Shown one piece after another: positions 1 through 8,763 of a DNA stretch of 64,000 nucleotides (position 1 is its first letter; each line of letters starts with the position of its first letter). The notes under the pieces were generated by a model. It was given only the letters and a program-made list of their open reading frames with translations, did not search any database and had not been told where the DNA came from. This DNA comes from Oscillospiraceae bacterium. Lineage in GTDB: Bacteria > Bacillota > Clostridia > Oscillospirales > Oscillospiraceae. The DNA lies in contig CADCKQ010000009.1 of the NCBI GenBank assembly GCA_902802045.1, positions 41,340 through 105,339 on the forward strand. The letters run 5' to 3'. The position numbers and the translations under genes were made by a program.

Positions 1-2571
1 GTCTCCTCCAAGAGCATCGACAGGAGAGACGTTTTCGATGAAGCAGCCGGCATTTCAAGATACAGATACAGGAAAGAAGAGGCGGAGAGAAAACTTGAAA
101 GAACGCAGGAGAGCCTGCTCCGCATAAACGACAGAATAGAAGAGCTCGAGCTCCAGGTCGGCCCGCTCAAATCCCAGGCCGAGACCGCAAGGCGTTATCT
201 GCTTTTAAGAGACGATCTGCGCATTAAGGAAGTCTCGCTGTGGATGGACTCGCTTGAGCGCATAAGAGACAATGCCAAGAGCATCAACGATGAGTTTCAG
301 TCCCTCTCCTCAGCGCTTGAAAAAGCCAGAGGAGAGCTGGAGATGATCTACAGGTCCTCCGACAATCTTTCCGAGAGAATGCACGAGAGGGACATATATA
401 CCGAGAAACTCAGGGAGAAGCTCTCCGAAAAGGAGGCCGAAGTATCCGCACTCGAGGCTCAGAGAGCTGTGACTCAGGCAAATATCGAAAGTCTCCGGAA
501 AAACAAAGAGCAGATGCTCAGGGATATCGAGGAAGGAATAAGCCGCACTGAAGAGATAAAAGCAGGCATCCTGTCAGGTCAGAGCCGTATAGACGAGATA
601 AAGGAATCCATCTCCATATTGGAGGAGAAGATCGTTGAGAGCGGCAATATAGCAGACGGGCTTGTGATGAAGCTGGGAAGCAGAGAGGCTGATGTTCAGA
701 GACTGTCTTCACAGCACACCGAGGCCGAGGTCGAGAGCAGGAGCATGGAAGCGCGTATCAATATGCTCGCCTCAATGGAAAGAGACTACGAGGGCTACTC
801 CAAGGCTGTAAAAGCAGTCATGAGAGAGGCCGGAAGAGGAAACCTGAAGGGCATATACGGGCCTTCCGCCAATCTCCTTAAAACAGACGCCGAATATGCC
901 GTAGCAATAGAAACGGCTCTCGGCGGCGCAAGCCAGCATATAGTGACAGATACGCAGAAGAGCGGCGCTGCCTGTATAGAATATCTGAAAAGGACCGACA
1001 ACGGCCGGGATACGTTTCTCCCTGCGGATACGCTCTCAGGAAGTCTGGCCGGGGATCTTCCCGATGATGATCCGGGATATGTGGGACTTGCATATGATCT
1101 GGTCTCATTCGATAAGAAATTCGACGGCATATTCAGGTATCTTCTTGGCAGAGTGCTGGTTGCAGAGACACTCAGCGACGCCATCCGTATCGCAAAAAAG
1201 ACAGGCAATAAGCTGAGAACCGTTTCACTCGACGGTCAGCAGGTCAATGTAAGCGGATCGCTGACAGGCGGAAGCGTATCGAAAACCGGATTTTTATCCA
1301 GAGCAAGCGAGCTTGAAAAACTTAAAGCTGAAAGCCTCGAGTATAAGAGAAAAGAAGAACAGCTCAGAGCTTCTCTGAACAAAGCAATGTCCGAGCTAGA
1401 AAAGGCCAGGGCGGATATAGCCGGTGCCAGAGCTTCGCGCGCTTCCCTGGAGAGCAAGAAAGAGACATTAAACGCCGAAAAGAAAGCGACCGATCTCAGC
1501 AACAACCAGCTTAAAGCGCTTCTGTCCGCGCTCTCCGGCGACAGCGACAGCAGGAAAAACCTCGTCTCCGAAACGGAAGAGAGGATAACCGCCCTGAGAT
1601 CCGAGCTTATAGAAAACGAAAATGAGAAGAAAAAGGCCGAAAAACAGGCTTCGGATATCCGTGACGAGATAAACAAAGCAGTCTCCGAGAGACTCGAGCT
1701 TGAGGGGAAGCAGAATAAAGCCGGGAAACTTGCTCAGGAAAAGAATGATGCCATAATCGATCTTGAGCGGAAAAAGGCAAAAGCAGAGCAGAAGAAGGCA
1801 GCTTCCGAGAGCGAGGAAAAACAGATAATAGACAGACTGTGGGAAAACTACGAACTCAGCCACAGCAAGGCGCTGGAGATAAGACAGCCGATCGGAAGCA
1901 TCAGCTCCGCTACCAGAGAGGTCAATGCAATAAAAAGAGAGATGACGTCTCTCGGAACTCCGAACCTCGGGGCAATAGACGAGTACGCCAGAGTCAGTGA
2001 AAGATACGACTTTCTGACATCCCAGAGGGACGACATCGAAAAAGCCGAAAAGGAGCTGCGCGGAATAATCGGCGATATAACCTCCGAAATGAAAAAGGTC
2101 TTCCGGGAGCGTTTCAGAGAGATAGATGAGGCTTTCAGGAGCACTTTTACCGAGATGTTCGGGGGAGGAAAGGCGGAGCTTCTTCTCGAGGACGAAGAGG
2201 ATGTGCTGAACTGCGGAATAGATATCAGGGCTCAGCCCCCCGGAAAGAAGCTTTCGACAATAAGCCTGCTCTCGGGCGGAGAGATGGCCTTTGTCGCGAT
2301 AGCGCTGTATTTTGCAATACTCAAAGTGAGGCCCACGCCGTTCTGCGTCATGGATGAGATAGAAGCTGCACTCGACGAAGCAAACGTTTCCAGATTCGCA
2401 TCCTATCTGAGGAAGATGTCCGGAAAGACGCAGTTCCTCGTAATAACCCACAGAAGAGGGACTATGGAAGAGGCCGATATGCTCTACGGAGTGACGATGC
2501 AGGAAAAGGGAGTCTCCAAGGTCCTGAAGCTGGATCTTGCCGAGGCTGAAAAAACGATAGAGGAAAAATAA
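1..2571 (+). CDS. smc: Chromosome segregation protein SMC (5'-truncated by window)
   Basis: ATPase of the SMC-ScpAB condensin that compacts and segregates the chromosome. The frame is open from base 1, so the N-terminal Walker A head lies outside the window and 856 residues are visible. The first codons hold the conserved DEAAGISRYRYRK stretch that follows the head. Long charged coiled coils flank a hinge at about residues 270-430 of the visible part. The C-terminal head has the ABC signature LLSGGEMAF, the Walker B region FCVMDEIEAALDE and the D-loop. The stop codon sits 1 base before ftsY, the usual Firmicutes arrangement. The signature reads SGGEMA rather than the commoner SGGEKA. Identification is secure. 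Confidence 0.97.
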   Translation, partial: VSSKSIDRRDVFDEAAGISRYRYRKEEAERKLERTQESLLRINDRIEELELQVGPLKSQAETARRYLLLRDDLRIKEVSLWMDSLERIRDNAKSINDEFQSLSSALEKARGELEMIYRSSDNLSERMHERDIYTEKLREKLSEKEAEVSALEAQRAVTQANIESLRKNKEQMLRDIEEGISRTEEIKAGILSGQSRIDEIKESISILEEKIVESGNIADGLVMKLGSREADVQRLSSQHTEAEVESRSMEARINMLASMERDYEGYSKAVKAVMREAGRGNLKGIYGPSANLLKTDAEYAVAIETALGGASQHIVTDTQKSGAACIEYLKRTDNGRDTFLPADTLSGSLAGDLPDDDPGYVGLAYDLVSFDKKFDGIFRYLLGRVLVAETLSDAIRIAKKTGNKLRTVSLDGQQVNVSGSLTGGSVSKTGFLSRASELEKLKAESLEYKRKEEQLRASLNKAMSELEKARADIAGARASRASLESKKETLNAEKKATDLSNNQLKALLSALSGDSDSRKNLVSETEERITALRSELIENENEKKKAEKQASDIRDEINKAVSERLELEGKQNKAGKLAQEKNDAIIDLERKKAKAEQKKAASESEEKQIIDRLWENYELSHSKALEIRQPIGSISSATREVNAIKREMTSLGTPNLGAIDEYARVSERYDFLTSQRDDIEKAEKELRGIIGDITSEMKKVFRERFREIDEAFRSTFTEMFGGGKAELLLEDEEDVLNCGIDIRAQPPGKKLSTISLLSGGEMAFVAIALYFAILKVRPTPFCVMDEIEAALDEANVSRFASYLRKMSGKTQFLVITHRRGTMEEADMLYGVTMQEKGVSKVLKLDLAEAEKTIEEK

Positions 2572-2572
2572 A

Positions 2573-3481
2573 ATGGGATTTTTCGACAAGCTGTTTTCGG
2601 GCCTTTCGAAGACAAGGGCCAATATGGAGGAACTCGAAGAGATATTCAAAAACTTTTCGAGATGGAATGACGCGGAATTCTACGAAGAGCTCGAAGAGAT
2701 GCTCCTGATGAGCGATATGAGCTGGGATGTAGTGGATATCGTCATAAAGAGACTCAGAGCGCGGGTGACTCTCGATGAACTCACGAGAGGAGACCAGGTC
2801 AAAAAGGCGCTGACAGGCATCCTCAGCGATATTCTCGCAGGTCAGGATACCTCGCTCAAGCTCGGCACGAAGCCGTCTGTGATACTCATGACCGGAGTAA
2901 ACGGAGTCGGAAAGACCACGACAATAGGAAAGCTTGCCCTTATGTTAAAAAATGAGGGCAAGAAGGTGCTCCTCTGCGCAGGAGACACCTTCCGTGCTGC
3001 AGCAGCGGAGCAGCTCGGGATATGGGCGGAGAGAAGCGGAAGCGAGATCGTTGCGCATGAAGAGGGGAGCGACCCGGCTGCTGTCGTATTCGACTCGATC
3101 GCCGCCGCAAAGGCACGCGGCAGCGATGTTATAATAGTCGACACCGCCGGAAGGCTCCACAACAAGCAGAACCTTATGAACGAGCTTGCAAAGATCGGCA
3201 GGGTCATCAGGAGGGAACTGCCCGAAGCGGATATCGAGACTCTTATGGTGCTCGATGCTACCACAGGCCAGAACGGGCTCGAGCAGGCAAAACAGTTTCT
3301 CGAAACGGCAGAGCTCACCGGCATTGTCCTGACCAAACTCGACGGAACTGCCAAAGGCGGAATAGTCTATGCGATCGCCTCCCAGCTCAAGGTTCCTGTC
3401 AAATTCATAGGTGTGGGTGAGGGCGTTGAGGACTTGCTGCCGTTCGATCCCAAGAGCTTCTCGGAGGCGCTTTTTGAATAA
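2573..3481 (+). CDS. ftsY: Signal recognition particle receptor FtsY
   Basis: SRP-family GTPase that docks ribosome-SRP complexes at the membrane for co-translational insertion. The 302 residues are almost all NG domain, with no long acidic A domain, as is common in Firmicutes. Visible motifs in order are the P-loop GVNGVGKTTTIGKLA (about residue 105), DTFRAAAAEQL (G2), DTAGRLHNKQNLMNEL (G3), TKLDGTAKGG (G4) and the C-terminal GVGEGVEDLLPF. The ATG lies 1 base after the smc stop, so the pair is surely co-transcribed and probably translationally coupled. Nothing is missing. Confidence 0.97.
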   Translation: MGFFDKLFSGLSKTRANMEELEEIFKNFSRWNDAEFYEELEEMLLMSDMSWDVVDIVIKRLRARVTLDELTRGDQVKKALTGILSDILAGQDTSLKLGTKPSVILMTGVNGVGKTTTIGKLALMLKNEGKKVLLCAGDTFRAAAAEQLGIWAERSGSEIVAHEEGSDPAAVVFDSIAAAKARGSDVIIVDTAGRLHNKQNLMNELAKIGRVIRRELPEADIETLMVLDATTGQNGLEQAKQFLETAELTGIVLTKLDGTAKGGIVYAIASQLKVPVKFIGVGEGVEDLLPFDPKSFSEALFE

Positions 3482-3485
3482 AACA

Positions 3486-4091
3486 ATGAAGATCATTCTG
3501 GCTACAAACAACAAAAACAAGCTGCGTGAGATGCGGGAGATTACCCGCGGGCTGGATATCGAGATAATCTCGCAGAGCGACGCGGGGATCAGCATCGACC
3601 CGGAGGAGACCGGGTCAACATTCGCTGAGAACGCGTATATAAAAGCAAAAGCAGCTCTCGATGCGTCGGGGCTTCCGGCCATTGCGGACGACTCCGGGCT
3701 CTGTGTGGACGCGCTGGGCGGCGAGCCGGGCGTCTACAGCGCCAGGTACGGCCCCGGAAAGAACGCGACGGACAGAGACAAGTACATGTACCTCCTGGAT
3801 AAGCTCAAGGGGGAAAATAACAGGAAAGCCCGGTTCGTCTGCAGCGTGTGCTGCCTCTTCCCGAACGGGGACAGACTCTCAGCAGAGGATTCTCTGGAGG
3901 GCAGCATACAGTATGCACCGACGGGAACGAACGGCTTCGGCTACGACCCGGTCTTTGTTCCTGACGGTTATACGAGGAGCAATGCAGAGCTGACACCGGA
4001 GGAAAAGAACGCAATTTCCCACAGGGGAAAGGCGACGAGAGCAATAGTTTTGAAACTGAAGGAGTATTTGGAAAATGGCAATAACAAGTAA
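3486..4091 (+). CDS. rdgB: XTP/dITP diphosphatase (RdgB/HAM1 family)
   Basis: House-cleaning pyrophosphatase that hydrolyses dITP, XTP and ITP so that deaminated purines do not enter DNA or RNA. The 201-residue length is normal for the family. The N-terminal ILATNNKNKLREM is the substrate-binding SxNxxK-like motif, followed by FAENAYIKAKAA, the metal and base region ADDSGLCVDAL, GVYSARY, and the C-terminal GFGYDPVF and SHRGKA. The ATG at 3486 is chosen because conserved sequence begins there; an earlier in-frame start would add unrelated residues encoded inside ftsY. It lies 4 bases after ftsY and overlaps the next gene by 17 bases. Confidence 0.95.
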   Translation: MKIILATNNKNKLREMREITRGLDIEIISQSDAGISIDPEETGSTFAENAYIKAKAALDASGLPAIADDSGLCVDALGGEPGVYSARYGPGKNATDRDKYMYLLDKLKGENNRKARFVCSVCCLFPNGDRLSAEDSLEGSIQYAPTGTNGFGYDPVFVPDGYTRSNAELTPEEKNAISHRGKATRAIVLKLKEYLENGNNK

Positions 4092-4386
4092 GCAGAGGTC
4101 ATTTCTGCGCGGACTGGCACAGAATGCGGACACGATAATACAGATAGGCAAGGGAGGCATCACGGAGAGCGTTAAGGAGTCTGTTTCGGATGCTCTGAAC
4201 GCGCGTGAGCTTGTCAAGGGAAAGGTGCTCGAAAATTCTATGCTCAGCTCGCGTGAGGCCTGCGATATTCTTGCAGAGGCCCTTGGCGCCGAGCAGGTGC
4301 AGGTCATAGGAACAAAGTTCGTTCTGTACAAAAGAAACAGTAAAGACCCGAAAATAGAGCTTCCGAAGGAAAGAAAAAAACTGTGA
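4075..4386 (+). CDS. yhbY: YhbY/CRS1 family RNA-binding protein
   Basis: Small (103 aa) single CRM-domain RNA-binding protein. Family members bind ribosomal precursors and are linked to 50S assembly. The sequence starts with the typical TSKQRSFLRGLAQ, followed by IQIGKGGI (the GxxG RNA-binding loop of CRM domains), then the helix with LVKGKVLENS and the strand VQVIGTKFVLYKR. It overlaps rdgB by 17 bases and the next gene by 4 (GTGA), indicating a translationally coupled operon. The basic tail KERKKL fits RNA binding. The exact biochemical role is inferred from the family. Confidence 0.92.
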   Translation: MAITSKQRSFLRGLAQNADTIIQIGKGGITESVKESVSDALNARELVKGKVLENSMLSSREACDILAEALGAEQVQVIGTKFVLYKRNSKDPKIELPKERKKL

Positions 4387-5549
4387 AGACTCTGATCTAC
4401 GGGGGGACATTCAACCCTCCGCATCTCGGGCATTTCAAAGCGGCATCGGCTGCGGCGGAGCAGCTCTCGCCCGAAAGACTTCTCATTATTCCGGACAATA
4501 TCGCCCCTCACAAGGAAATGGCCGATTACACTCCTGAGGCATCTCATAGATACGAGATGTGCTCCCTGGCGTTTCAGGGTATAAAGGGCGCCGAGGTCTC
4601 GGATATGGAGATCAGAAGGAGCGGAAGAAGCTATTCTTCCGATACGGTAGCTCTTCTCAGAGAAAAGTATCCGGAGGACGAGCTGTTTCTGCTCGTCGGA
4701 ACCGATATGCTCCTGAGCTTCGAGCAGTGGCATGACTTCGAATACATCCTAAAAAACGCTACGCTTGCAGTCATTTCCAGGGAAGAGGACGATAAAGAGA
4801 AGATACAGAAAAACATATCTTATCTCTCCGGAAGATATGGAGCGGGAGCAGTCATGCTTGAGGCAGAGCCTTTTGTAATCTCATCTACAGAGATATGCGC
4901 CCTGCTGCCTGAGAGGAAGGGCAGGGAATACTTAAGCGACAGCGTATATTCCTATATCATTAGAAACAGGCTCTACGGCGCAAAGCCCGATTTCGACTGG
5001 CTCCGTGAAAAGGCTTGGTCCTATCTCAAAAAATCGAGAATACCCCATGTCATGGGCTGCGAGCAGAAAGCCGTCGAGCTCGCGGAGCTATACGGAGCGG
5101 ATGCCGACGACGCCAGGACTGCTGCGATACTCCATGATTCGACCAAAAAATTAAGCCCTGAAGAACAATTGAAATTGTGTGATACCTATGGTATTATTAA
5201 CGACAAATCTGAGATGAATACCCCGAAGCTCCTGCACGCGAAAACCGGCGCGGAGCTTGCGAGAAGAGAGTTCGGAGCAAACGGGGAAGTCTGTTCCGCG
5301 ATTCGCTGGCACACGACCGGAAAACCGGGAATGTCGCTGCTTGAAATGATAATCTATCTTGCGGATTATATAGAGCCGACAAGGGATTTTCCGGGCGTTG
5401 AGGAGATCAGAAAGGCCGTTTCCGAGAGTCTGGAGGCCGGGATGGCGGCGGGACTCAAAAATACCATAGACGAAGTAAAGGGATACGGAAGCGTTCCCTA
5501 TAAAGATACGACAGAAGCATACGAATACTACAGGAAGCTGAGCGAGTAA
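4383..5549 (+). CDS. nadD: Fused nicotinate-nucleotide adenylyltransferase (NadD) and YqeK-type HD hydrolase
   Basis: Bifunctional protein of 388 residues. Residues 1 to about 195 are NadD, joining nicotinate mononucleotide and ATP to make deamido-NAD. The nucleotidyltransferase motif YGGTFNPPHLGH and the C-terminal YISSTEIC/VYSYIIRN-type region are present. Residues about 200-388 are an HD-domain protein like YqeK, a diadenosine tetraphosphate hydrolase in characterised members, with HVMGCEQKAVELA, AAILHDSTKK (the HD pair) and RWHTTGKPGM. In B. subtilis these are separate neighbouring genes; here they are one frame. The start is GTG at 4383, overlapping the previous stop. It joins the operon that continues to rsfS. 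Confidence 0.93.
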   Translation: MKTLIYGGTFNPPHLGHFKAASAAAEQLSPERLLIIPDNIAPHKEMADYTPEASHRYEMCSLAFQGIKGAEVSDMEIRRSGRSYSSDTVALLREKYPEDELFLLVGTDMLLSFEQWHDFEYILKNATLAVISREEDDKEKIQKNISYLSGRYGAGAVMLEAEPFVISSTEICALLPERKGREYLSDSVYSYIIRNRLYGAKPDFDWLREKAWSYLKKSRIPHVMGCEQKAVELAELYGADADDARTAAILHDSTKKLSPEEQLKLCDTYGIINDKSEMNTPKLLHAKTGAELARREFGANGEVCSAIRWHTTGKPGMSLLEMIIYLADYIEPTRDFPGVEEIRKAVSESLEAGMAAGLKNTIDEVKGYGSVPYKDTTEAYEYYRKLSE

Positions 5550-5564
5550 AACAAGGAGAATTAT

Positions 5565-5924
5565 ATGCTTGATTCTGCCCAGATTGCGGCCGTTGCCGCA
5601 AAAGCACTTGAAGAGAAAAAAGCACAGGACGTAAAGGTACTCAGGGTCGCGGAGCACACGATCCTGGCCGACTATTTCGTCATCTGCAGCGGAACGTCTT
5701 CGACACATGTCAAGGCGCTGGTGGACGAGGTCGACAGGCAGCTGGACTCATACGGAGAGAACCTCACGCGCCGTGAGGGGCTCAGGTCCGATATCTGGGT
5801 GCTTATGGACTTCGGAAGCGTCATAGTTCATGTTTTCACGGATGAAGCCCGCAAATTCTACGATCTGGAAAGACTCTGGAGCGATGCAGAGGTGGTAGAG
5901 CTCTCAGCCCTTCCGAGCCCCTGA
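5565..5924 (+). CDS. rsfS: Ribosome silencing factor RsfS
   Basis: RsfS binds ribosomal protein L14 on the 50S subunit and blocks joining to the 30S when nutrients run low. The 119-residue length and the motifs ILADYFVICSG, HVKALVDEVDRQL, the central EG and WVLMDFGSVIVHVF, and the tail FYDLERLWSDAEV are all typical. It is preceded by AAGGAG 6 bases before the ATG and lies 15 bases after the nadD-yqeK stop, the common Firmicutes order nadD-yqeK-rsfS. A short GC hairpin spans its stop codon but has no T-run. Confidence 0.95.
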   Translation: MLDSAQIAAVAAKALEEKKAQDVKVLRVAEHTILADYFVICSGTSSTHVKALVDEVDRQLDSYGENLTRREGLRSDIWVLMDFGSVIVHVFTDEARKFYDLERLWSDAEVVELSALPSP

Positions 5925-5975
5925 TAAGGGGCATCCGGACATCATTTTATATAGAAAGGGAGAGCTTGATACATC

Positions 5976-8405
5976 ATGTCAAGATATGATTTTACGGCCA
6001 TTGAAAACAAATGGCAGGAAATATGGGAAGAAAAGAAACCTTATGCCGCCGTCACAGGCAGCCCTAAGCCCAAATACTACGGGCTCATTGAATTCCCTTA
6101 TCCTTCGGCGCAGGGCCTGCACGTAGGCCACCCGCGCCCCTTCACGGCTATAGATATAGTCACGAGAAAGAGAAGGATGGAGGGCTACAACGTACTGTTC
6201 CCGATCGGATTCGACGCTTTCGGTCTGCCCACCGAGAACTATGCCATCAAGACGCATACCCACCCCGTCGTCACGACGAGACAGAACATAGCCAACTTTA
6301 CGAAACAGCTGAAGATGCTCGGCTACGGATTCGACTGGGACAGATGTGTCGAGACTACAGATCCGAAATACTTCAAATGGACCCAGTGGATATTCCTCCA
6401 GATGTACAAGCACGGCCTTGCCTACAAGAGCTCGATGCCTGTCAACTGGTGCACCAGCTGCAAGGTCGTTCTTGCGAACGAGGAAGTCGTAAACGGAGTC
6501 TGCGAGCGCTGCGGCGGTGAAGTCATCAGAAAAGAGAAGAGCCAGTGGCTGCTCGGTATTACAAAATATGCCCAGAGGCTCATAGACGGGCTCGACACGG
6601 TCGACTTCATCGAGCGCGCGAAGATCCAGGAAAAGAACTGGATCGGCCGTTCCACAGGCGCCGAGGTCGTATTCAAGACATCTGCAGGCGATGACCTGAA
6701 GGTGTTTACGACAAGACCCGATACGCTTTTCGGCGTCACATACATGGTTCTCTCACCTGAGCACCCCTTTGTTGAGAAATGGAAGGATCTCACAGGCAAC
6801 TATGACGAGATCTCCGCCTATGTCAAAGAGGCCCAGAAAAAGTCCGATTTCGAGCGCAGCGAGCTGAACAAGGAGAAGACCGGCGTCAGGATCGAAGGCG
6901 TTACCGCGATTAATCCCGTCAACGGCAAGGAAGTTCCGATATTCATCTCCGACTACGTCCTCATCACTTACGGCACCGGCGCGATCATGGCTGTTCCGGG
7001 ACACGATACGCGTGACTGGGAGTTCGCAAAGAAGTTCGGCCTTGACATAGTCGAGGTCGTCGAGGGCGGCAATATAGAAGAGGAAGCTTTCACGCTCAAG
7101 GATGATACGGGCATAATGGTCAACTCGGGCTTCCTGAACGGCATGACCGTCAAAGATGCCATTTCCGCAATAACAAAGTGGCTTCAGGACAACGGTCTGG
7201 GCGAGGAGAAGGTAAACTACAAGCTCAGAGACTGGATATTCTCCCGTCAGAGATACTGGGGCGAACCGATACCCATGATCAACTGCCCGAAATGCGGCTG
7301 GGTCCCCGTGCCCGAGGATCAGCTGCCTGTCCTGCTCCCGGATGTCGAGCACTACGAGCCGACAGACGACGGCGAGTCTCCGCTGAGCCGCATGACCGAC
7401 TGGGTCAACACGAGCTGCCCGAAGTGCGGAGGCCCCGCGCAGAGAGAGACGGATACGATGCCCAACTGGGCCGGCTCCAGCTGGTATTATCTCAGATATA
7501 TGGATCCCCACAACGATGAGGAATTCGTCTCGAAAGAGGCCGAGGAGTACTGGGGCCCGGTAGACTGGTACAACGGCGGCATGGAGCATACCACGCTTCA
7601 CCTGCTCTACAGCCGTTTCTGGCATATGTTCCTCTACGACATCGGAGTAGTTCACACTCCCGAGCCCTACGCCAAGAGAACCTCCCATGGAATGATCCTG
7701 GGCGAGGGCGGCGAGAAGATGAGCAAGTCGCGCGGCAACGTCGTCAACCCGAACGAGATAGTCGAGCAGTACGGCGCCGATACGATGAGACTCTATATCA
7801 TGTTCATCGGTGATTTCGAGAAATCCGTGCCCTGGTCCAACGAGGCTGTCAAGGGCTGCAAGAGATTTCTGGACAGAGTCTGGAATCTCGCCGATATGTG
7901 CTCCGAAGAGAAAGGCATCTCCAAGGCGAATGAAGGCGCGGTCAACCGCACGATCAAGAAGGTCGGTGAGGACATCGAGCAGCTCAAGATGAACACGGCC
8001 ATCGCCGCCATGATGACGCTTGTCAACGACTTCTATGCAAAAGGCCTTTCAAAAGGCGACCTGAAGGCGCTCCTGCTGCTCTTAAGCCCGTTCGTCCCGC
8101 ACATCGTCGAGGAGATGTGGGAAAAGCTCGGCTTTGCAGAGGAGACAGGCATGATGGCCATGCAGAACCCCTGGCCTTCATATGACGGGAGCAAGCTCAT
8201 TGACAGTGAGAAAGAGATAGCCGTTCAGGTCAACGGCAAGCTCAGATCGACCATAGTCATACCTCTCGACAGCGAGGACAGCTTCGTCGTCTCGAAGGCT
8301 CTTGAAGACGAGAAGGTCCAGAGGGCAGTCGCCGGCATGGAAATAGTCAAAAAGATAGTCGTAAAGAACAGGATAGTAAATCTTATCGTAAAGCCCTCAA
8401 AGTAA
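5976..8405 (+). CDS. leuS: Leucyl-tRNA synthetase
   Basis: Class I synthetase that charges tRNA-Leu, 809 residues, normal for bacterial LeuRS. The HIGH-type motif appears as PYPSAQGLHVGHPRP near the N-terminus. A zinc-knuckle region has paired CxxC motifs (NWCTSCKVVLANEEV...CERCGG). The CP1 editing domain includes TTRPDTLFGVTY and YGTGAIMAVPGHDTRD, with the editing aspartate. A second zinc region carries CPKCG. The KMSKS motif is EKMSKSRGNVVNP, and the C-terminal anticodon domain is complete. It lies 51 bases after rsfS and is probably in the same transcription unit. Confidence 0.98.
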   Translation: MSRYDFTAIENKWQEIWEEKKPYAAVTGSPKPKYYGLIEFPYPSAQGLHVGHPRPFTAIDIVTRKRRMEGYNVLFPIGFDAFGLPTENYAIKTHTHPVVTTRQNIANFTKQLKMLGYGFDWDRCVETTDPKYFKWTQWIFLQMYKHGLAYKSSMPVNWCTSCKVVLANEEVVNGVCERCGGEVIRKEKSQWLLGITKYAQRLIDGLDTVDFIERAKIQEKNWIGRSTGAEVVFKTSAGDDLKVFTTRPDTLFGVTYMVLSPEHPFVEKWKDLTGNYDEISAYVKEAQKKSDFERSELNKEKTGVRIEGVTAINPVNGKEVPIFISDYVLITYGTGAIMAVPGHDTRDWEFAKKFGLDIVEVVEGGNIEEEAFTLKDDTGIMVNSGFLNGMTVKDAISAITKWLQDNGLGEEKVNYKLRDWIFSRQRYWGEPIPMINCPKCGWVPVPEDQLPVLLPDVEHYEPTDDGESPLSRMTDWVNTSCPKCGGPAQRETDTMPNWAGSSWYYLRYMDPHNDEEFVSKEAEEYWGPVDWYNGGMEHTTLHLLYSRFWHMFLYDIGVVHTPEPYAKRTSHGMILGEGGEKMSKSRGNVVNPNEIVEQYGADTMRLYIMFIGDFEKSVPWSNEAVKGCKRFLDRVWNLADMCSEEKGISKANEGAVNRTIKKVGEDIEQLKMNTAIAAMMTLVNDFYAKGLSKGDLKALLLLLSPFVPHIVEEMWEKLGFAEETGMMAMQNPWPSYDGSKLIDSEKEIAVQVNGKLRSTIVIPLDSEDSFVVSKALEDEKVQRAVAGMEIVKKIVVKNRIVNLIVKPSK

Positions 8406-8408
8406 ATA

Positions 8409-8437
8409 TTGACAAACGCATTTTTGGGGGATATAAT
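8409..8437 (+). promoter_or_regulatory. Sigma-A promoter for rpsU
   Basis: TTGACA and TATAAT separated by exactly 17 bases, a perfect consensus promoter that begins only 4 bases after the leuS stop. The predicted transcript has a leader of about 55 bases before rpsU, with a strong GGGGAGGG ribosome binding site. Confidence 0.85.
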
Positions 8438-8499
8438 CCATTCGTTTCAAAAAGCCTTTGGCTTTAAGCTTTGCATTTGCGAGGGGAGGGATACAGGTA

Positions 8500-8685
8500 A
8501 TGGCAGAAGTTATAGTCAAGGAAAACGAGTCCTTGGACAACGCTTTGAAGAGATTCAAACGCAGCTGCGCTAAATCAGGCGTATTGGCAGACCTTCGCAA
8601 AAAGGAATACTATCAGAGCCCCAGCGTAAAGCGCCGCAAGAAGTCCGAAGCGGCCAGAAAAAACAAAAACAAGAGATATTACTGA
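8500..8685 (+). CDS. rpsU: 30S ribosomal protein S21
   Basis: Small basic ribosomal protein (61 aa) of the 30S subunit, near the anti-Shine-Dalgarno end of 16S rRNA. The sequence begins [25 protein letters not shown] and ends with the basic [15 protein letters not shown] tail, typical of Firmicutes S21. The start at 8500 is set by GGGGAGGG about 9 bases upstream and by family alignment; an in-frame upstream ATG at 8458 lies inside the leader and is not credible. It has its own consensus promoter and its own terminator, so it is a monocistronic unit. Confidence 0.96.
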   Translation: MAEVIVKENESLDNALKRFKRSCAKSGVLADLRKKEYYQSPSVKRRKKSEAARKNKNKRYY

Positions 8686-8692
8686 TCTTCTT

Positions 8693-8719
8693 AAAGCACC
8701 CGCAGAGCGGGTGCTTTTT
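8693..8719 (+). terminator. Intrinsic terminator of rpsU
   Basis: Perfect 11-bp GC-rich stem AAAGCACCCGC/GCGGGTGCTTT with a 3-base loop, followed by a T-run. It lies 7 bases after the rpsU stop. Confidence 0.92.
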
Positions 8720-8728
8720 GTTCATCTG

Positions 8729-8757
8729 TTGAAAACAGACTTTCGGGAGACTATAAT
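8729..8757 (+). promoter_or_regulatory. Promoter of the Ogg-type glycosylase gene
   Basis: TTGAAA and TATAAT with a 17-base spacer. The -10 box ends 6 bases before the ATG at 8764, so the predicted start of transcription falls on or next to the initiation codon. This implies a leaderless mRNA; no Shine-Dalgarno sequence is present. Confidence 0.75.
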
Positions 8758-8763
8758 AACAGC

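Noticed and set aside
1468..2649. Long minus-strand open frame (393 codons) opposite smc
   Set aside because: Lies wholly antisense to a clear smc coding sequence, with no ribosome binding site and a composition typical of a shadow frame.
7178..7519. Plus-strand frame of 113 codons inside leuS
   Set aside because: Overlaps the leuS catalytic region in another frame; a shadow of high-GC coding sequence.
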